DNA of 15,020 bases, taken from the NCBI GenBank assembly GCA_036732565.1, contig DAINCF010000133.1, positions 1 through 15,020 on the forward strand, given 5' to 3'. Each line of letters starts with the position of its first letter. Within the stretch, counting starts at the first letter, position 1. This stretch comes from JAIVJN01 sp036732565. Its GTDB lineage: Bacteria > Acidobacteriota > Vicinamibacteria > Vicinamibacterales > UBA2999. Made by a program: the position numbers and the translations under genes. Under the pieces are notes generated by a model, which was not told the origin of the DNA, made no database searches, and was given only the letters and a program-made list of their open reading frames with translations. This document shows positions 1 through 7,958 of this stretch, piece by piece.

Positions 1-200
1 ACGAAATCGCGCTGATGCTCGAGGACCCCGCCTCGCGCGTACGCCGCTTCGGCGCGCGCGCGCGGGTTGGCTGCCGATGAGCCGGATGACGGTTGCTGGC
101 GCGCGAAGACGCCGCTCGCGCTCGACACGATGACAATCGCCGCGCAGCACCACACGCGGAGTCGACACCAGCGCTCGAGGCGGCCATCGCCAGGTGGCAT
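1..200 (-). CDS. N-terminus of an exported protein of unknown function (partial, runs off left edge)
   Basis: Reading leftward from an ATG at 200-198, 66 codons stay open to the window edge. The product starts with a basic stretch, then a hydrophobic core (about residues 17-33: VWCCAAIVIVSSASGVFA) and a plausible signal-peptidase I site before RQQP. It continues with a Ser/Gly-rich linker and a charged segment (RARAEAAYARGGVLEHQRDF). The start lies 19 bp beyond the GH144 stop codon, and a purine run (GGGGGGA) a few bases upstream could serve as ribosome binding site. It is therefore probably the fourth gene of the receptor-GH3-GH144 operon, acting in or beyond the periplasm. The visible part has no catalytic domain, so the function cannot be named. 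The export signal and operon position are seen; the protein being real is inferred. Confidence 0.6.
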   Translation of the reverse strand, partial: MPPGDGRLERWCRLRVWCCAAIVIVSSASGVFARQQPSSGSSAANPRARAEAAYARGGVLEHQRDF

Positions 201-219
201 CGTCCCCCCAAGTCTACGC

Positions 220-1539
220 TTACGGGGTACGAAGACCTACGGCCGTGATCGCACGGGAGATTTCCTGGTTGCGCATGAACCACTGCCACACCCAGCCGGT
301 CCGCAGGTTCTCCGCGGACAGCAGGGTGATGCCGAGGTCGATGCCGATCACGTCGGGATTGACCCAGCCGTTCGTCGGATGGAAGGCGTCGGCGAAGCCG
401 TAGCGGCCGTAGATCCGATCGCCAAACCGCTGATGCATCTCGCGCAACGCCGGTACGGTGATGTCGGGCGTGAACATGAGCGATCCGGCCGTGGCGCACG
501 GGACCACCGATCCGTCGATGGCCCGGTGACGAGGTGGGCCGCCCCATCCCACATAGCCCTTCTGAGTGTCGGACGCCGTGATGCCCCAGACCTGCTCGGT
601 GTAGCCGGGAAATTCCTTCGACAGGCTCAGGCAGAAGGCCTTGTGCGCCCGCGTCGCCGTGACCGAGTTCTCGAACCAGTCGATGTACGGCGGCTCCTGC
701 TCGCGCAGACCGCGGTAGTCCACCCACGCGTGCGAGTACTGATGCACGAACAGCGCTGGGGGCCCGCCGACGTACTCGTAGGCGTCGAACGTCAGGCGCG
801 GACGAGTCCAGGCGCGCCACGAGGCCGGTGGGATCGCATGCGTCGGCGATCCGATGCCCAGCAGATACAGGATCATCAGCTCGGAATAGTGATCCCAGCG
901 GTTCCGCAGAAATCCCTGCTCCGGCTTCCAACCGTGTGACAGCACCAGGGGATCGCCGGCGAGCATCCAGGCGAAGTCCACCCGCTCGTAAATCGCGGTG
1001 GCGTGTTTGACGATGTCAGCGTCCTCGTCGAAGCAGCGTCGAGCCGTCAAGACCCCGGCCAGGAGCAACGCGGTATCGATCGACGAGAGCTCGCTCTTCC
1101 ACTCGCGGGCGCCGGTCCGAAGGTTGACGAAGTGGTAGAACCAGCCGTGCTCGTGCTCCATGCGCTCGGCGAAGAAGCGCAGCGTTGCTCGCGCGCGCTC
1201 GACGACCTCCGCGCGCGGCAGCCATTCGCGCTCCGCGGCGATGCACAATCCACCGAGGCCGAACCCGACCGACGCGATGCTCCCTACTTCGCGCGCGTTC
1301 TCGTTGGGCAGCGAGCCATCGGTCCGCGACCGATCCCTCACGATGCCCGTCGTCGGATCCGCCTGTTCCCAGAAGAACATGAAGGATCGTCGCGACAGGT
1401 CTTCCAGAAATGCCTCGTCATCGGGAGCCAGCGTGTAGCTCGTGGGCGATCGCTCCGACCGCGGGGCCGGAGGCACCCCGTTACAGGCCACGAGGCCGGC
1501 GCCTGTGAACACCACGATCAGGAGGCCGCGGCCCATCAT
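220..1539 (-). CDS. GH144-like 'glucoamylase family' lipoprotein (possible endo-beta-1,2-glucanase)
   Basis: The product is about 439 residues and resembles the glycoamylase-like family (PF10091/COG5368), whose characterised members form GH144 endo-beta-1,2-glucanases. The start is set at the ATGATG at 1539-1534, because the open frame upstream lies inside the GH3 gene. From here the protein opens with a signal peptide and lipobox LVAC (Cys19), so it should be a lipid-anchored envelope enzyme. Family-type segments follow in order: FLEDLSRRSFMFFWEQ (44-59), KSELSSIDTALLLAG (148-162), WDHYSELMILYLLGIGSPT (215-233), GYVGWGG (328-334) and TAGSLMFTPD (350-359), with a C-terminal WVNPDVIGIDLG repeat of the alpha/alpha-barrel. 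Asp155 and Glu220 sit in the most conserved-looking stretches, but catalytic residues cannot be assigned from one sequence. Its ATG overlaps the GH3 stop (ATGA), indicating translational coupling. The family call is confident. Substrate specificity is inferred from the family and the GH3 neighbour; many PF10091 proteins are untested. Confidence 0.88.
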   Translation of the reverse strand: MMGRGLLIVVFTGAGLVACNGVPPAPRSERSPTSYTLAPDDEAFLEDLSRRSFMFFWEQADPTTGIVRDRSRTDGSLPNENAREVGSIASVGFGLGGLCIAAEREWLPRAEVVERARATLRFFAERMEHEHGWFYHFVNLRTGAREWKSELSSIDTALLLAGVLTARRCFDEDADIVKHATAIYERVDFAWMLAGDPLVLSHGWKPEQGFLRNRWDHYSELMILYLLGIGSPTHAIPPASWRAWTRPRLTFDAYEYVGGPPALFVHQYSHAWVDYRGLREQEPPYIDWFENSVTATRAHKAFCLSLSKEFPGYTEQVWGITASDTQKGYVGWGGPPRHRAIDGSVVPCATAGSLMFTPDITVPALREMHQRFGDRIYGRYGFADAFHPTNGWVNPDVIGIDLGITLLSAENLRTGWVWQWFMRNQEISRAITAVGLRTP

Positions 1540-3824
1540 CGGACCTCGAACCCGCCGGTGAGCCCGCCGATCGAGCTCGTGCCGACACGCACGCGGAACT
1601 CGCCGGGCTCGACGACCCATTTCATCTGGCGATCGTAGAAGCCGAGCTCGGCGGGGCCGAGAGCGAACGTCACCTGTCGCCGGTCGCCGCGCGGCAACCT
1701 CACCCGCTCGAAACCCTTCAGCTCCTGTATCGGTCGCGTGACGCTGGCGACGAGATCCTGCACGTAGACCTGCACGACCTCGTCACCCTCGCGCGTGCCG
1801 ACGTTCTCGAGGGTAGCGGTCACCGTGAGCCGCCCATCCGGGGCGATGCGCGTGGCGCTCACGCGCAGATCGCTGAGTCGAAACTCGGTGTAGCTCAGGC
1901 CGTGTCCGAACGGATAGAGCGGCGTCCACGGCACGTCGAGATACTTCGAGGTAAACTTGTCTTTCTCGTCCGGTGGCCGTCCGGTGCGCTTCTGGCTGTA
2001 GTAGATCGGCGCCTGACCGACGTTGCGTGGAAACGTCACTGGCAGCTTTCCCCCTGGATTCACCTTGCCGAACAACACGTCCGCGAGGGCGTGCCCGGCC
2101 TCGGTGCCCGGAAACCACGCCTCCAGAATCGCCGAGGCGTGCTGCGCCAGCCATTCGATGGACAGGGGTCGTCCGTTCATCAACACCACCGCGGTGGGCC
2201 TGCCTGCGGCCATGACCCGTTGCGCCAGCTCGAGCTGTCGCCCAGGCAAATCGAGTGACGTGCGCGACGAGGCCTCACCGCTCATCGCGCCGGTCTCTCC
2301 GATCACGAGAACGACCGCGTCCGCGGCCTTGGCCGCGCTGACGGCTTCGTCGATACGCGCGTTGTCCGAGGGTGTCGTCTCGCTCGCCGCAAGCCGTGTC
2401 ACGTCGAGCGTCACGCCGGGATGGCTGGTGACGATGGCGGTCGAGGAGGCCGCGGCCTTGATGCCGTCGACGACCGTGACGACGTCCTCTCTGCGGCCGT
2501 CGCCGATCCAGTTGCCCATCATGTTCTCGCGATCGTCGGCGAGCGGGCCAATCACCGCCAGCCGCGCCACCGACGAGGCCAACGGCAGCACGCTGCCCTC
2601 GTTCTTGAGTAGTACCATGGAGCGCGCCGCGATCTCACGGGCCGCCTGCCGATACTCGGGCTTCAGCAGTGCGCCCTTCTCGCGCGCTTCATCTGCATAG
2701 GGCCGCTGGAAAATGCCGGCGCGCAGCTTGATCCGCAGCACGCGGCGAACCGCCTCGTCGATCGCGGCAGGCCTCAGTCGCCCTTCCTGCGCGAGCCGCT
2801 CGCCGTGGGTGACAAAGGCTCGACTGACCATCTCCATATCGACGCCCGCGGTCAGCGCCTGCGTCGCCGCATCCGCCTCGTCGGCGGCAAGGCCATGGTT
2901 GATCGCCTCGACGACGGACTTGTAGTCCGAGACGACGATGCCGTCGAACTTCCACTCGCGACGGAGCACCTCGCTCAGCGTGAACGGATTGGCGGACGCC
3001 GGTACACCGTTGAGGTCGTTGAACGCGCTCATGAAGGAGCCGGCGCCGGCGTCGAGCGCGGCCTTGAACGGCGGAAAATACACCGTCCGCAGCGTGTGCT
3101 CTGAGAGATCGGTGGTGTTGTAGTCGCGTCCGGACTCGGCGGCGCCGTAGGCGACCCAATGCTTCGCCGTCGCCATCACCTTGTCGGGCGCGCTGTAGTC
3201 GTCGCCCTGGAAACCGCGCACCCGTGCGCGCGCGAGCACGGAGCCGAGATACGGATCCTCTCCCGCGCCTTCCGCGATGCGGCCCCAGCGCGCGTCGCGG
3301 GCGATGTCGACCATCGGCGCGAACGTCCAGTGCAGCCCCACGGCCTTCGACTCGGCCGCGGCAATGGCCGCCGCGCGCTCGGATGCGGCCGGATCCCACG
3401 CGGCCGCTTCCCCCAACGGAATCGGGAAGATCGTGCGATAGCCGTGGATGACGTCGAACGCGAAGATCAGTGGAATCTTGAGCCGCGACTGTTCCACCGC
3501 GGCGCGCTGCAGCTCGTTGACGATCTTCACGCCGCGGACGTTCAACGTCGAGCCAAGAAGCCCCTTCCGCGCAAGATCCAGATGCTCTTCCCGGAGCCTC
3601 CCATCGGCGTGACCATCGAGCTGTTGCAGTTGGCCAAGCTTCTCGCTCAGGGTCATCTGCTTCAGCAGGGCCTCGACGCGTTGGTCAACCTCGTCTGCGG
3701 TCGAACGTGCAATGACCGCAGTCGCGCCGAGAACGACAACAGCGACGACGTTTAGAAAACGCAGCGCGCGGCGCCGAGCGCTGGAAGCCGAAAGCCGGAA
3801 GCTGCTGTAAGCACCCACGAGCAT
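1536..3824 (-). CDS. Glycoside hydrolase family 3 beta-glucosidase, exported (BglX-like)
   Basis: A 762-residue GH3 enzyme that would hydrolyse terminal beta-linked glucose from oligosaccharides by a retaining mechanism. A basic N-terminus and hydrophobic segment (about 20-39) form a signal peptide, so it is likely periplasmic. The (beta/alpha)8 domain (about 45-375) contains FAFDVIHGYRTIFPIP (122-137), KHWVAYG (221-227) and GIVVSDYKS with nucleophile candidate Asp300. The alpha/beta sandwich domain (about 400-620) carries GEASSRTSLDLPG, where Glu517 matches the acid/base position of BglX-type enzymes. A C-terminal fibronectin III-like domain (about 640-760) begins after YPFGHGLSYTEF. Both catalytic residues are present and the length is typical. 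Its ATG overlaps the receptor's stop codon by one base (TAATG) and its own stop overlaps the GH144 start, so it is the middle cistron of a coupled operon. With GH144 it would finish breakdown of the released oligosaccharides; the exact linkage is not readable from sequence. Confidence 0.96.
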   Translation of the reverse strand: MLVGAYSSFRLSASSARRRALRFLNVVAVVVLGATAVIARSTADEVDQRVEALLKQMTLSEKLGQLQQLDGHADGRLREEHLDLARKGLLGSTLNVRGVKIVNELQRAAVEQSRLKIPLIFAFDVIHGYRTIFPIPLGEAAAWDPAASERAAAIAAAESKAVGLHWTFAPMVDIARDARWGRIAEGAGEDPYLGSVLARARVRGFQGDDYSAPDKVMATAKHWVAYGAAESGRDYNTTDLSEHTLRTVYFPPFKAALDAGAGSFMSAFNDLNGVPASANPFTLSEVLRREWKFDGIVVSDYKSVVEAINHGLAADEADAATQALTAGVDMEMVSRAFVTHGERLAQEGRLRPAAIDEAVRRVLRIKLRAGIFQRPYADEAREKGALLKPEYRQAAREIAARSMVLLKNEGSVLPLASSVARLAVIGPLADDRENMMGNWIGDGRREDVVTVVDGIKAAASSTAIVTSHPGVTLDVTRLAASETTPSDNARIDEAVSAAKAADAVVLVIGETGAMSGEASSRTSLDLPGRQLELAQRVMAAGRPTAVVLMNGRPLSIEWLAQHASAILEAWFPGTEAGHALADVLFGKVNPGGKLPVTFPRNVGQAPIYYSQKRTGRPPDEKDKFTSKYLDVPWTPLYPFGHGLSYTEFRLSDLRVSATRIAPDGRLTVTATLENVGTREGDEVVQVYVQDLVASVTRPIQELKGFERVRLPRGDRRQVTFALGPAELGFYDRQMKWVVEPGEFRVRVGTSSIGGLTGGFEVR

Positions 3825-6703
3825 TAGAACGTGTACCGCAGGCCAAACTGCAACCGGCGTCCTGGATCGATGAACGCGCGGGGGCGGCCGTAGTTCGGGT
3901 TCACGGCCGGAGGTGTCGGGAGCAATCCGTCGTAGTCCCTGAAGTTGTCGTGACTGAACAGATTGAACGCCTCGAACGCGACTGACGCTTGCTGCGTCGA
4001 ACCAAACCGGAAGATTTTCTCGAGCCGGAAGTCGACGGTCTGATACATGTCGGCGCGTCCGGCATTTCGTCGGAGGATCTTTTCGTTCTCGCCGCTGCCC
4101 GCCAACTGATCGTCGATGTTGTAGGGCAACCCCGAGCCGAGCGTCACAAGCGTGCTCGCGAGGAAGTCGAACGGGAGACCGACGATGGCGGTGCCGACGA
4201 AGCGGTGGCGCTCGTCGCTGGAGGTGGAATAGCGGCCGTAGTCTGCGGGTGTCGGGAAATCGAGGCTAAACCGTTCGCCGCCGTTCTGCTCGGCCCGGCC
4301 CAGCGTGTAGGTCCCGCTGACGCCCCACCGGCTGCCGCGCGAGCCGTACGGCTTCTCGGCCTGGAGGAACAGGCCGTCGAACCAGGATTTCTTGGTGGTC
4401 GAAATGAAGAGGTTCGCGAACCCGGGAACCGGCAAGCAGCAGGTACCATCCGCTCTCCGGTTCGCCCGAATCCACGTGAACTCGTCCCGCGCGCGAACGG
4501 CGGCGTAGCTCGCCGAGACGAGGATCCCCCGAACGTCGTGGCGTACGCCGACCGAATACTGATCCGATCGCGGCGGCTTGAGCTCATTGTCCAGCAGAAA
4601 CACTTCGACGGAAGGTGCGACGCCTTGCGCGATCAGGTTCTCGAGGCCCGCTTCGCTGAGGTATGCAGGGTTCCACGCAATGGTCGGGTTGCCGTCGCGC
4701 GGGGCGCCGTTGGCCGAAAAGCGGAACAGCCGCACGGCGTACTGCAGCCGCGACCGCTCGTCGAGCCCGTAGTCGTAGAGCACGCGATCGTAGTAGCGGC
4801 CGTAGCCGCCGAACACGACCGTTCGTCCCGTCCCCCGCACGTCCCACGAGAGCCCCACGCGCGGCTGCACCGCGCCGTAGAACGGCGATCGATCGTCGCC
4901 GTCGGTGAAGTAACGGCTGGCGTCCACGAACGACGCCGCGGCCGCAATCACCTCCGGCGGCGTCACGTAACTGCTGTCGATCATGTTCGTCTCGACGTCC
5001 CAGCGCAACCCGAGGTTGAGCGTGACCCGCGGCGCGATCGCCCAGTCATCCTGCGCGTAGACGCCAAACTGACGATTGCTCGCGCTGAGGTCCGGGTTGC
5101 CGACGCCGTAGCTCGCTTCGAAGGGGAACGCAAAGCCCTCGTTCGTGCGGAAGCGGAAGAGTGGGTTGCCGAACAACTCCTTGCTGACGGTGTAATCCAG
5201 GAAGCTGACGACCCCACCAACTTTCAGGGCATGGCTCCCGCGCCACTGCGCGAAGCGTGTGTAGTCGTCGCGAAACGTATACCGCTCCTGCACCATCAGC
5301 TGCGTGGTGTCGCGCCCGCCGACCTTCAACAGCCCCTGATAGTCCTCCCCGATCAGGTCCGGATTCTGGGGGCTCGGATTCCAGCGATACCGCTGGTATG
5401 AGCCGTAGGTCTCGTTGACGAAGCTCGCCCCGGCCATCTGATATTTGCCCATGAACGAATCGACGCGATTCCTGATGTTCTCGGCCGCCTCGAAGCTCGT
5501 TTGCGCGTTGGCGCCCTGGTTGCCGAAGCCACGAATGTCGGTCTCGTTGCGCCAGTTGTAGGTGAGCTCCACTTGCTGACCCGGCTTCGGCTGCCACGAT
5601 CCCTTGCCGAACAGCAGCCGCTCGCGGAATGGGCTGGTGAATTGCCCTTCGAACGGTCGCAACGACTCGACGAGCGAGGCCGGCGGCGGCGCACCGACAA
5701 CCGTCCCGAGGAACACCTGGCTCGCGCGGTCTTGACGATTCTCCTCGAACGCACCGAAGAACCAGGTCTTGTCCCTGACGATCGGCCCGCCGAGCGACAC
5801 GCCCCACTGCCAACGCTCGAACACCGGCTTCGGATCGGCTTTGCCCGGTACGAGCAGCCCGGTCGCGGCATCCCGCACGATGGCTTGATTCTCGACCAGC
5901 GACTTGTCCTGGTAGAAGTTGAAGATGTGGCCGGAGAACCGATTCGTGCCGCTCTTGGTGACCGCCGTGATGATCGCGCTGGTCGCCTTCTCGTACTCGG
6001 CCTTGAAGTTCTGCGTGAGGACCTGGAACTCTTGCACGGCGTTCTGCGGAAAGGGATTGCCGCGACTCGCGTCCTGGCCGATGACGCCGCCTTCGAGCAC
6101 GTCGTTCTTGTAGCTGACGCCGTCGATGAAGACGTTGGTGCTGCGTGACGCCAGCCCGCCCGAGGTCACTTCCTGGCGGAACTCGTCCGTCGACAGCCGC
6201 ACACCGGGCGCCAGTTGCGCGAAGCTGAGGAAGTTGCGGCTGTTCTGCGGCAGATAGCGAATCTGCTCTTCGGTGACGTTGGTCGTGATCTCCGACGTCC
6301 GCGTGTCGACGAGGCGATCGCCGACGACGGTGACCTCTTCGACGAAGAGGAGATCGGGCGTGATTCGGAAGTTGGCCGTGACCGCCTGGCCGACGAGCAC
6401 GCGGACGGTCTGCGTCTGCGGCTTGTACTTGTCCATCACGACGGTCAGCTCGTAGGTGCCGGGCCGCAGGCCTGCCAGGACGAAAGCGCCCTCCGCGCCG
6501 GTCACCGCTTCGAACGAAAAGCCGCCCTCGGTTTCGCGCGCGGAAATGGTCGCGCCGGGCAGCACGCCGGTCTCATCGGAGACGGTGCCTTGAATGCTGG
6601 CGGTCGTGGACTGCGCCGCCACGAGACCGGGTGCGAACATCACGACGATTGCAGCAACCACCACGCCGATACGGTGACGTGTGAGGCACGCGCCGACAGC
6701 CAT
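3824..6703 (-). CDS. TonB-dependent receptor with carboxypeptidase-regulatory-like domain (Oar-like)
   Basis: A 959-residue outer-membrane receptor that would take up a glycan fragment into the periplasm using TonB energy. The start is placed at the ATG at 6703-6701, which has AAGGAGG five bases upstream and a normal signal peptide (hydrophobic core GVVVAAIVVMFAPGLVAA, cleavage near AAQ, residue 31). The frame continues 11 codons further upstream without such a site. A carboxypeptidase-D regulatory-like beta-sandwich spans about 36-115 (IQGTVSDETG...GTYELTV). A plug domain follows at about 130-250, with FIDGVSYKND and AVQEFQVLTQNFKAEYE. The rest is a beta-barrel ending in RLQFGLRYTF, whose terminal Phe is the usual barrel-assembly signal. 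Receptors of this kind without a SusD partner are typical of Acidobacteriota. It is the first gene of the operon and sits behind a LacI-type operator. The ligand is inferred from the hydrolases downstream. Confidence 0.95.
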   Translation of the reverse strand: MAVGACLTRHRIGVVVAAIVVMFAPGLVAAQSTTASIQGTVSDETGVLPGATISARETEGGFSFEAVTGAEGAFVLAGLRPGTYELTVVMDKYKPQTQTVRVLVGQAVTANFRITPDLLFVEEVTVVGDRLVDTRTSEITTNVTEEQIRYLPQNSRNFLSFAQLAPGVRLSTDEFRQEVTSGGLASRSTNVFIDGVSYKNDVLEGGVIGQDASRGNPFPQNAVQEFQVLTQNFKAEYEKATSAIITAVTKSGTNRFSGHIFNFYQDKSLVENQAIVRDAATGLLVPGKADPKPVFERWQWGVSLGGPIVRDKTWFFGAFEENRQDRASQVFLGTVVGAPPPASLVESLRPFEGQFTSPFRERLLFGKGSWQPKPGQQVELTYNWRNETDIRGFGNQGANAQTSFEAAENIRNRVDSFMGKYQMAGASFVNETYGSYQRYRWNPSPQNPDLIGEDYQGLLKVGGRDTTQLMVQERYTFRDDYTRFAQWRGSHALKVGGVVSFLDYTVSKELFGNPLFRFRTNEGFAFPFEASYGVGNPDLSASNRQFGVYAQDDWAIAPRVTLNLGLRWDVETNMIDSSYVTPPEVIAAAASFVDASRYFTDGDDRSPFYGAVQPRVGLSWDVRGTGRTVVFGGYGRYYDRVLYDYGLDERSRLQYAVRLFRFSANGAPRDGNPTIAWNPAYLSEAGLENLIAQGVAPSVEVFLLDNELKPPRSDQYSVGVRHDVRGILVSASYAAVRARDEFTWIRANRRADGTCCLPVPGFANLFISTTKKSWFDGLFLQAEKPYGSRGSRWGVSGTYTLGRAEQNGGERFSLDFPTPADYGRYSTSSDERHRFVGTAIVGLPFDFLASTLVTLGSGLPYNIDDQLAGSGENEKILRRNAGRADMYQTVDFRLEKIFRFGSTQQASVAFEAFNLFSHDNFRDYDGLLPTPPAVNPNYGRPRAFIDPGRRLQFGLRYTF

Positions 6704-6708
6704 CTGCG

Positions 6709-6715
6709 CCTCCTT
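6709..6715 (-). promoter_or_regulatory. Strong Shine-Dalgarno of the TonB-dependent receptor
   Basis: On the minus strand this reads AAGGAGG, a perfect anti-16S match, five bases before the ATG at 6703. It decides the start of the receptor in favour of this ATG over an in-frame ATG 33 bases further upstream, which would disrupt the signal peptide. Confidence 0.85.
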
Positions 6716-6749
6716 ATCCGACCCAGGCAACCTCAACAGGAGTGCTTAG

Positions 6750-6761
6750 TTAAACGTTTCA
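6750..6761. promoter_or_regulatory. Putative LacI-family operator
   Basis: TTAAACGTTTCA holds the perfect 8-bp palindrome AAACGTTT (6752-6759) with a central CG. This is the hallmark of LacI/GalR-family operators, in which the hinge helices insert at the central CpG. It lies 47 bp upstream of the receptor ATG and just downstream of a candidate -10 box, so a bound repressor would block transcription start or clearance of the receptor-GH3-GH144 operon. The divergent lacI-type gene at 6881 is the obvious cognate regulator. The palindrome is seen; binding is inferred. Confidence 0.65.
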
Positions 6762-6773
6762 GTTAGCTCACGT

Positions 6774-6803
6774 GATGTAGCATCTGTCTCAACCGCGTGT
6801 CAA
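6774..6803 (-). promoter_or_regulatory. Candidate sigma-70-type promoter of the receptor-GH3-GH144 operon
   Basis: On the minus strand a consensus -35 box TTGACA (6803-6798) is followed after 18 bp by TACATC (6779-6774), which is preceded by TG like an extended -10. Transcription would start near 6767, placing the AAACGTTT operator within the first ~20 transcribed bases. The -35 is perfect but the -10 matches only three of six positions. Confidence 0.5.
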
Positions 6804-6817
6804 GGGATCGGGCGTGG

Positions 6818-6837
6818 GGTCCGCCTTCAGGCGGACC
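6818..6837. repeat. Perfect GC-rich inverted repeat with TTCA loop (REP-like candidate)
   Basis: GGTCCGCC and GGCGGACC form a perfect 8-bp stem around the tetraloop TTCA. It lies between the candidate operon promoter and the divergent regulator gene. There is no T-run on either side, so it is not an intrinsic terminator. Its form resembles short dispersed extragenic palindromes of high-GC bacteria. Only this one copy is visible here, so 'repeat' is an inference. Confidence 0.5.
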
Positions 6838-6880
6838 GGACGCGTTGATGACGCGGCACACGCCGTGACAGACTACGCCC

Positions 6881-7948
6881 GTGTCTCGCGCTAGAAAGAA
6901 CGAGGCGGCGCAGGGTGCGGACCGCGTGACGCTGCGGTTTCTGGCCGATCACCTGGCGCTGTCGCCCGCCTCCATTTCGATGGTGCTCAATCGCGCGCCC
7001 GGCGCGGCCGCCATCCCGCGCCCCACGCAGGAGCGCATTCTCGCCGCCGCCAAGGCCTTTCACTACCAGCCCAACAGCCTGGCGCGCTCGCTGCGGCGCC
7101 AACGCAGCCTCACCATCGGCGTGATGGTCCCGGAGATCAGCGAGGGCTACGCGTCGATGGTGATGAGCGGCATCGAGGATCAACTGCTGCAGGAGGGCTA
7201 TCTCTACTTCGTCGCGAGCCATCGCCACCGGAGCGATCTGATCGACGAGTATCCCAAGCTGTTCCTCGCGCGCTCGGTCGAGGGCCTGATCGCCATCGAC
7301 ACGCCATGCGAGCGGGCGTTGCCGGTGCCGGTGGTGGCGGTCTCGGGTCATCGCCACACCGAGGGCGTCACCAACATCGTGATCAATCACGAGCGCGCGG
7401 CGCTGCTCGCGCTACAGCATCTGAAATCGCTCGGCCATCGTCGTATCGCGTTCGTCAAAGGACAGGCGTTCAGCTCGGACACCGCCGGCCGCTGGCGTGC
7501 GATTCGTGACGGGGCGCGGCGCCTGAGCCTCACCGTCGATCCGGCGCTGACGACGCAGCTCGACGGCGATTCCGCGGCGCCAGATCTGGGCTACCAGGTC
7601 GTACGCGCGTGGCTGCAGGGCGGGCCCGACTTCACGGCGCTCTTCGCCTTCAACGACATCACGGCCATCGGCGCGATGCGCGCGCTCCGCGAAGCCGGCC
7701 GTCGCGTACCCGAAGATGTCTCGGTCGTCGGCTTCGATGACATTCAGAGCGCGGCGTTTCAGCAGCCGGCCCTCACCACCGTGCGCCAGCCACTGCGGCA
7801 GATGGGCGAGATCGCGGCGAAGACGGTGGTCGGCCGCATTACCGCCACCAAGAACGCGGGTTACTCAAAGGTCATCACCGTCGAGCCCGAGCTGATCGTG
7901 CGCGGGTCCACGGCACAGGCGCCGGGTCGGACGCAGAAGCACAAATAG
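6881..7948 (+). CDS. LacI/GalR-family transcriptional regulator
   Basis: A 355-residue repressor-type protein. The DNA-binding helix-turn-helix is at about residues 16-37 (VTLRFLADHLALSPASISMVLN). A linker and hinge helix follow (PTQERILAAAKAFHYQPNSLARSLRRQRS, about 48-76, read in two parts). The periplasmic-binding-protein-like sensor domain spans about 77-340, with GVMVPEIS, FAFNDITAIGAMRAL and the family signature VSVVGFDDI...PALTTVRQP. It would bind a sugar or sugar derivative. The start is uncertain: GTG at 6881 has no clear ribosome site and the next in-frame GTG at 6926 begins directly at the helix-turn-helix. It diverges from the receptor operon, with a LacI-type palindrome between them, and leads a plus-strand cluster with a hydrolase and a transporter. 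Cytoplasmic control of local sugar uptake genes is the natural reading; the effector is unknown. Confidence 0.93.
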   Translation: MSRARKNEAAQGADRVTLRFLADHLALSPASISMVLNRAPGAAAIPRPTQERILAAAKAFHYQPNSLARSLRRQRSLTIGVMVPEISEGYASMVMSGIEDQLLQEGYLYFVASHRHRSDLIDEYPKLFLARSVEGLIAIDTPCERALPVPVVAVSGHRHTEGVTNIVINHERAALLALQHLKSLGHRRIAFVKGQAFSSDTAGRWRAIRDGARRLSLTVDPALTTQLDGDSAAPDLGYQVVRAWLQGGPDFTALFAFNDITAIGAMRALREAGRRVPEDVSVVGFDDIQSAAFQQPALTTVRQPLRQMGEIAAKTVVGRITATKNAGYSKVITVEPELIVRGSTAQAPGRTQKHK

Positions 7949-7951
7949 GAG
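7947..7951 (+). promoter_or_regulatory. Ribosome binding site overlapping the regulator's stop codon
   Basis: AGGAG begins inside the TAG stop of the LacI-type gene and lies seven bases before the ATG of the serine hydrolase. This ties the two genes into one transcript with likely re-initiation. Confidence 0.75.
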
Positions 7952-7958
7952 CGAACTC

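Noticed and set aside
67..939. 290-codon open frame on the plus strand at the left edge
   Set aside because: Overlaps the GH144 gene and the signal peptide of the partial minus-strand gene; Arg-rich with no recognisable domain.
3989..5401. 470-codon open frame on the plus strand
   Set aside because: Lies wholly antisense to the TonB-dependent receptor, is Arg/Ala/Val-rich low-complexity, and has no domain. It is a high-GC shadow.
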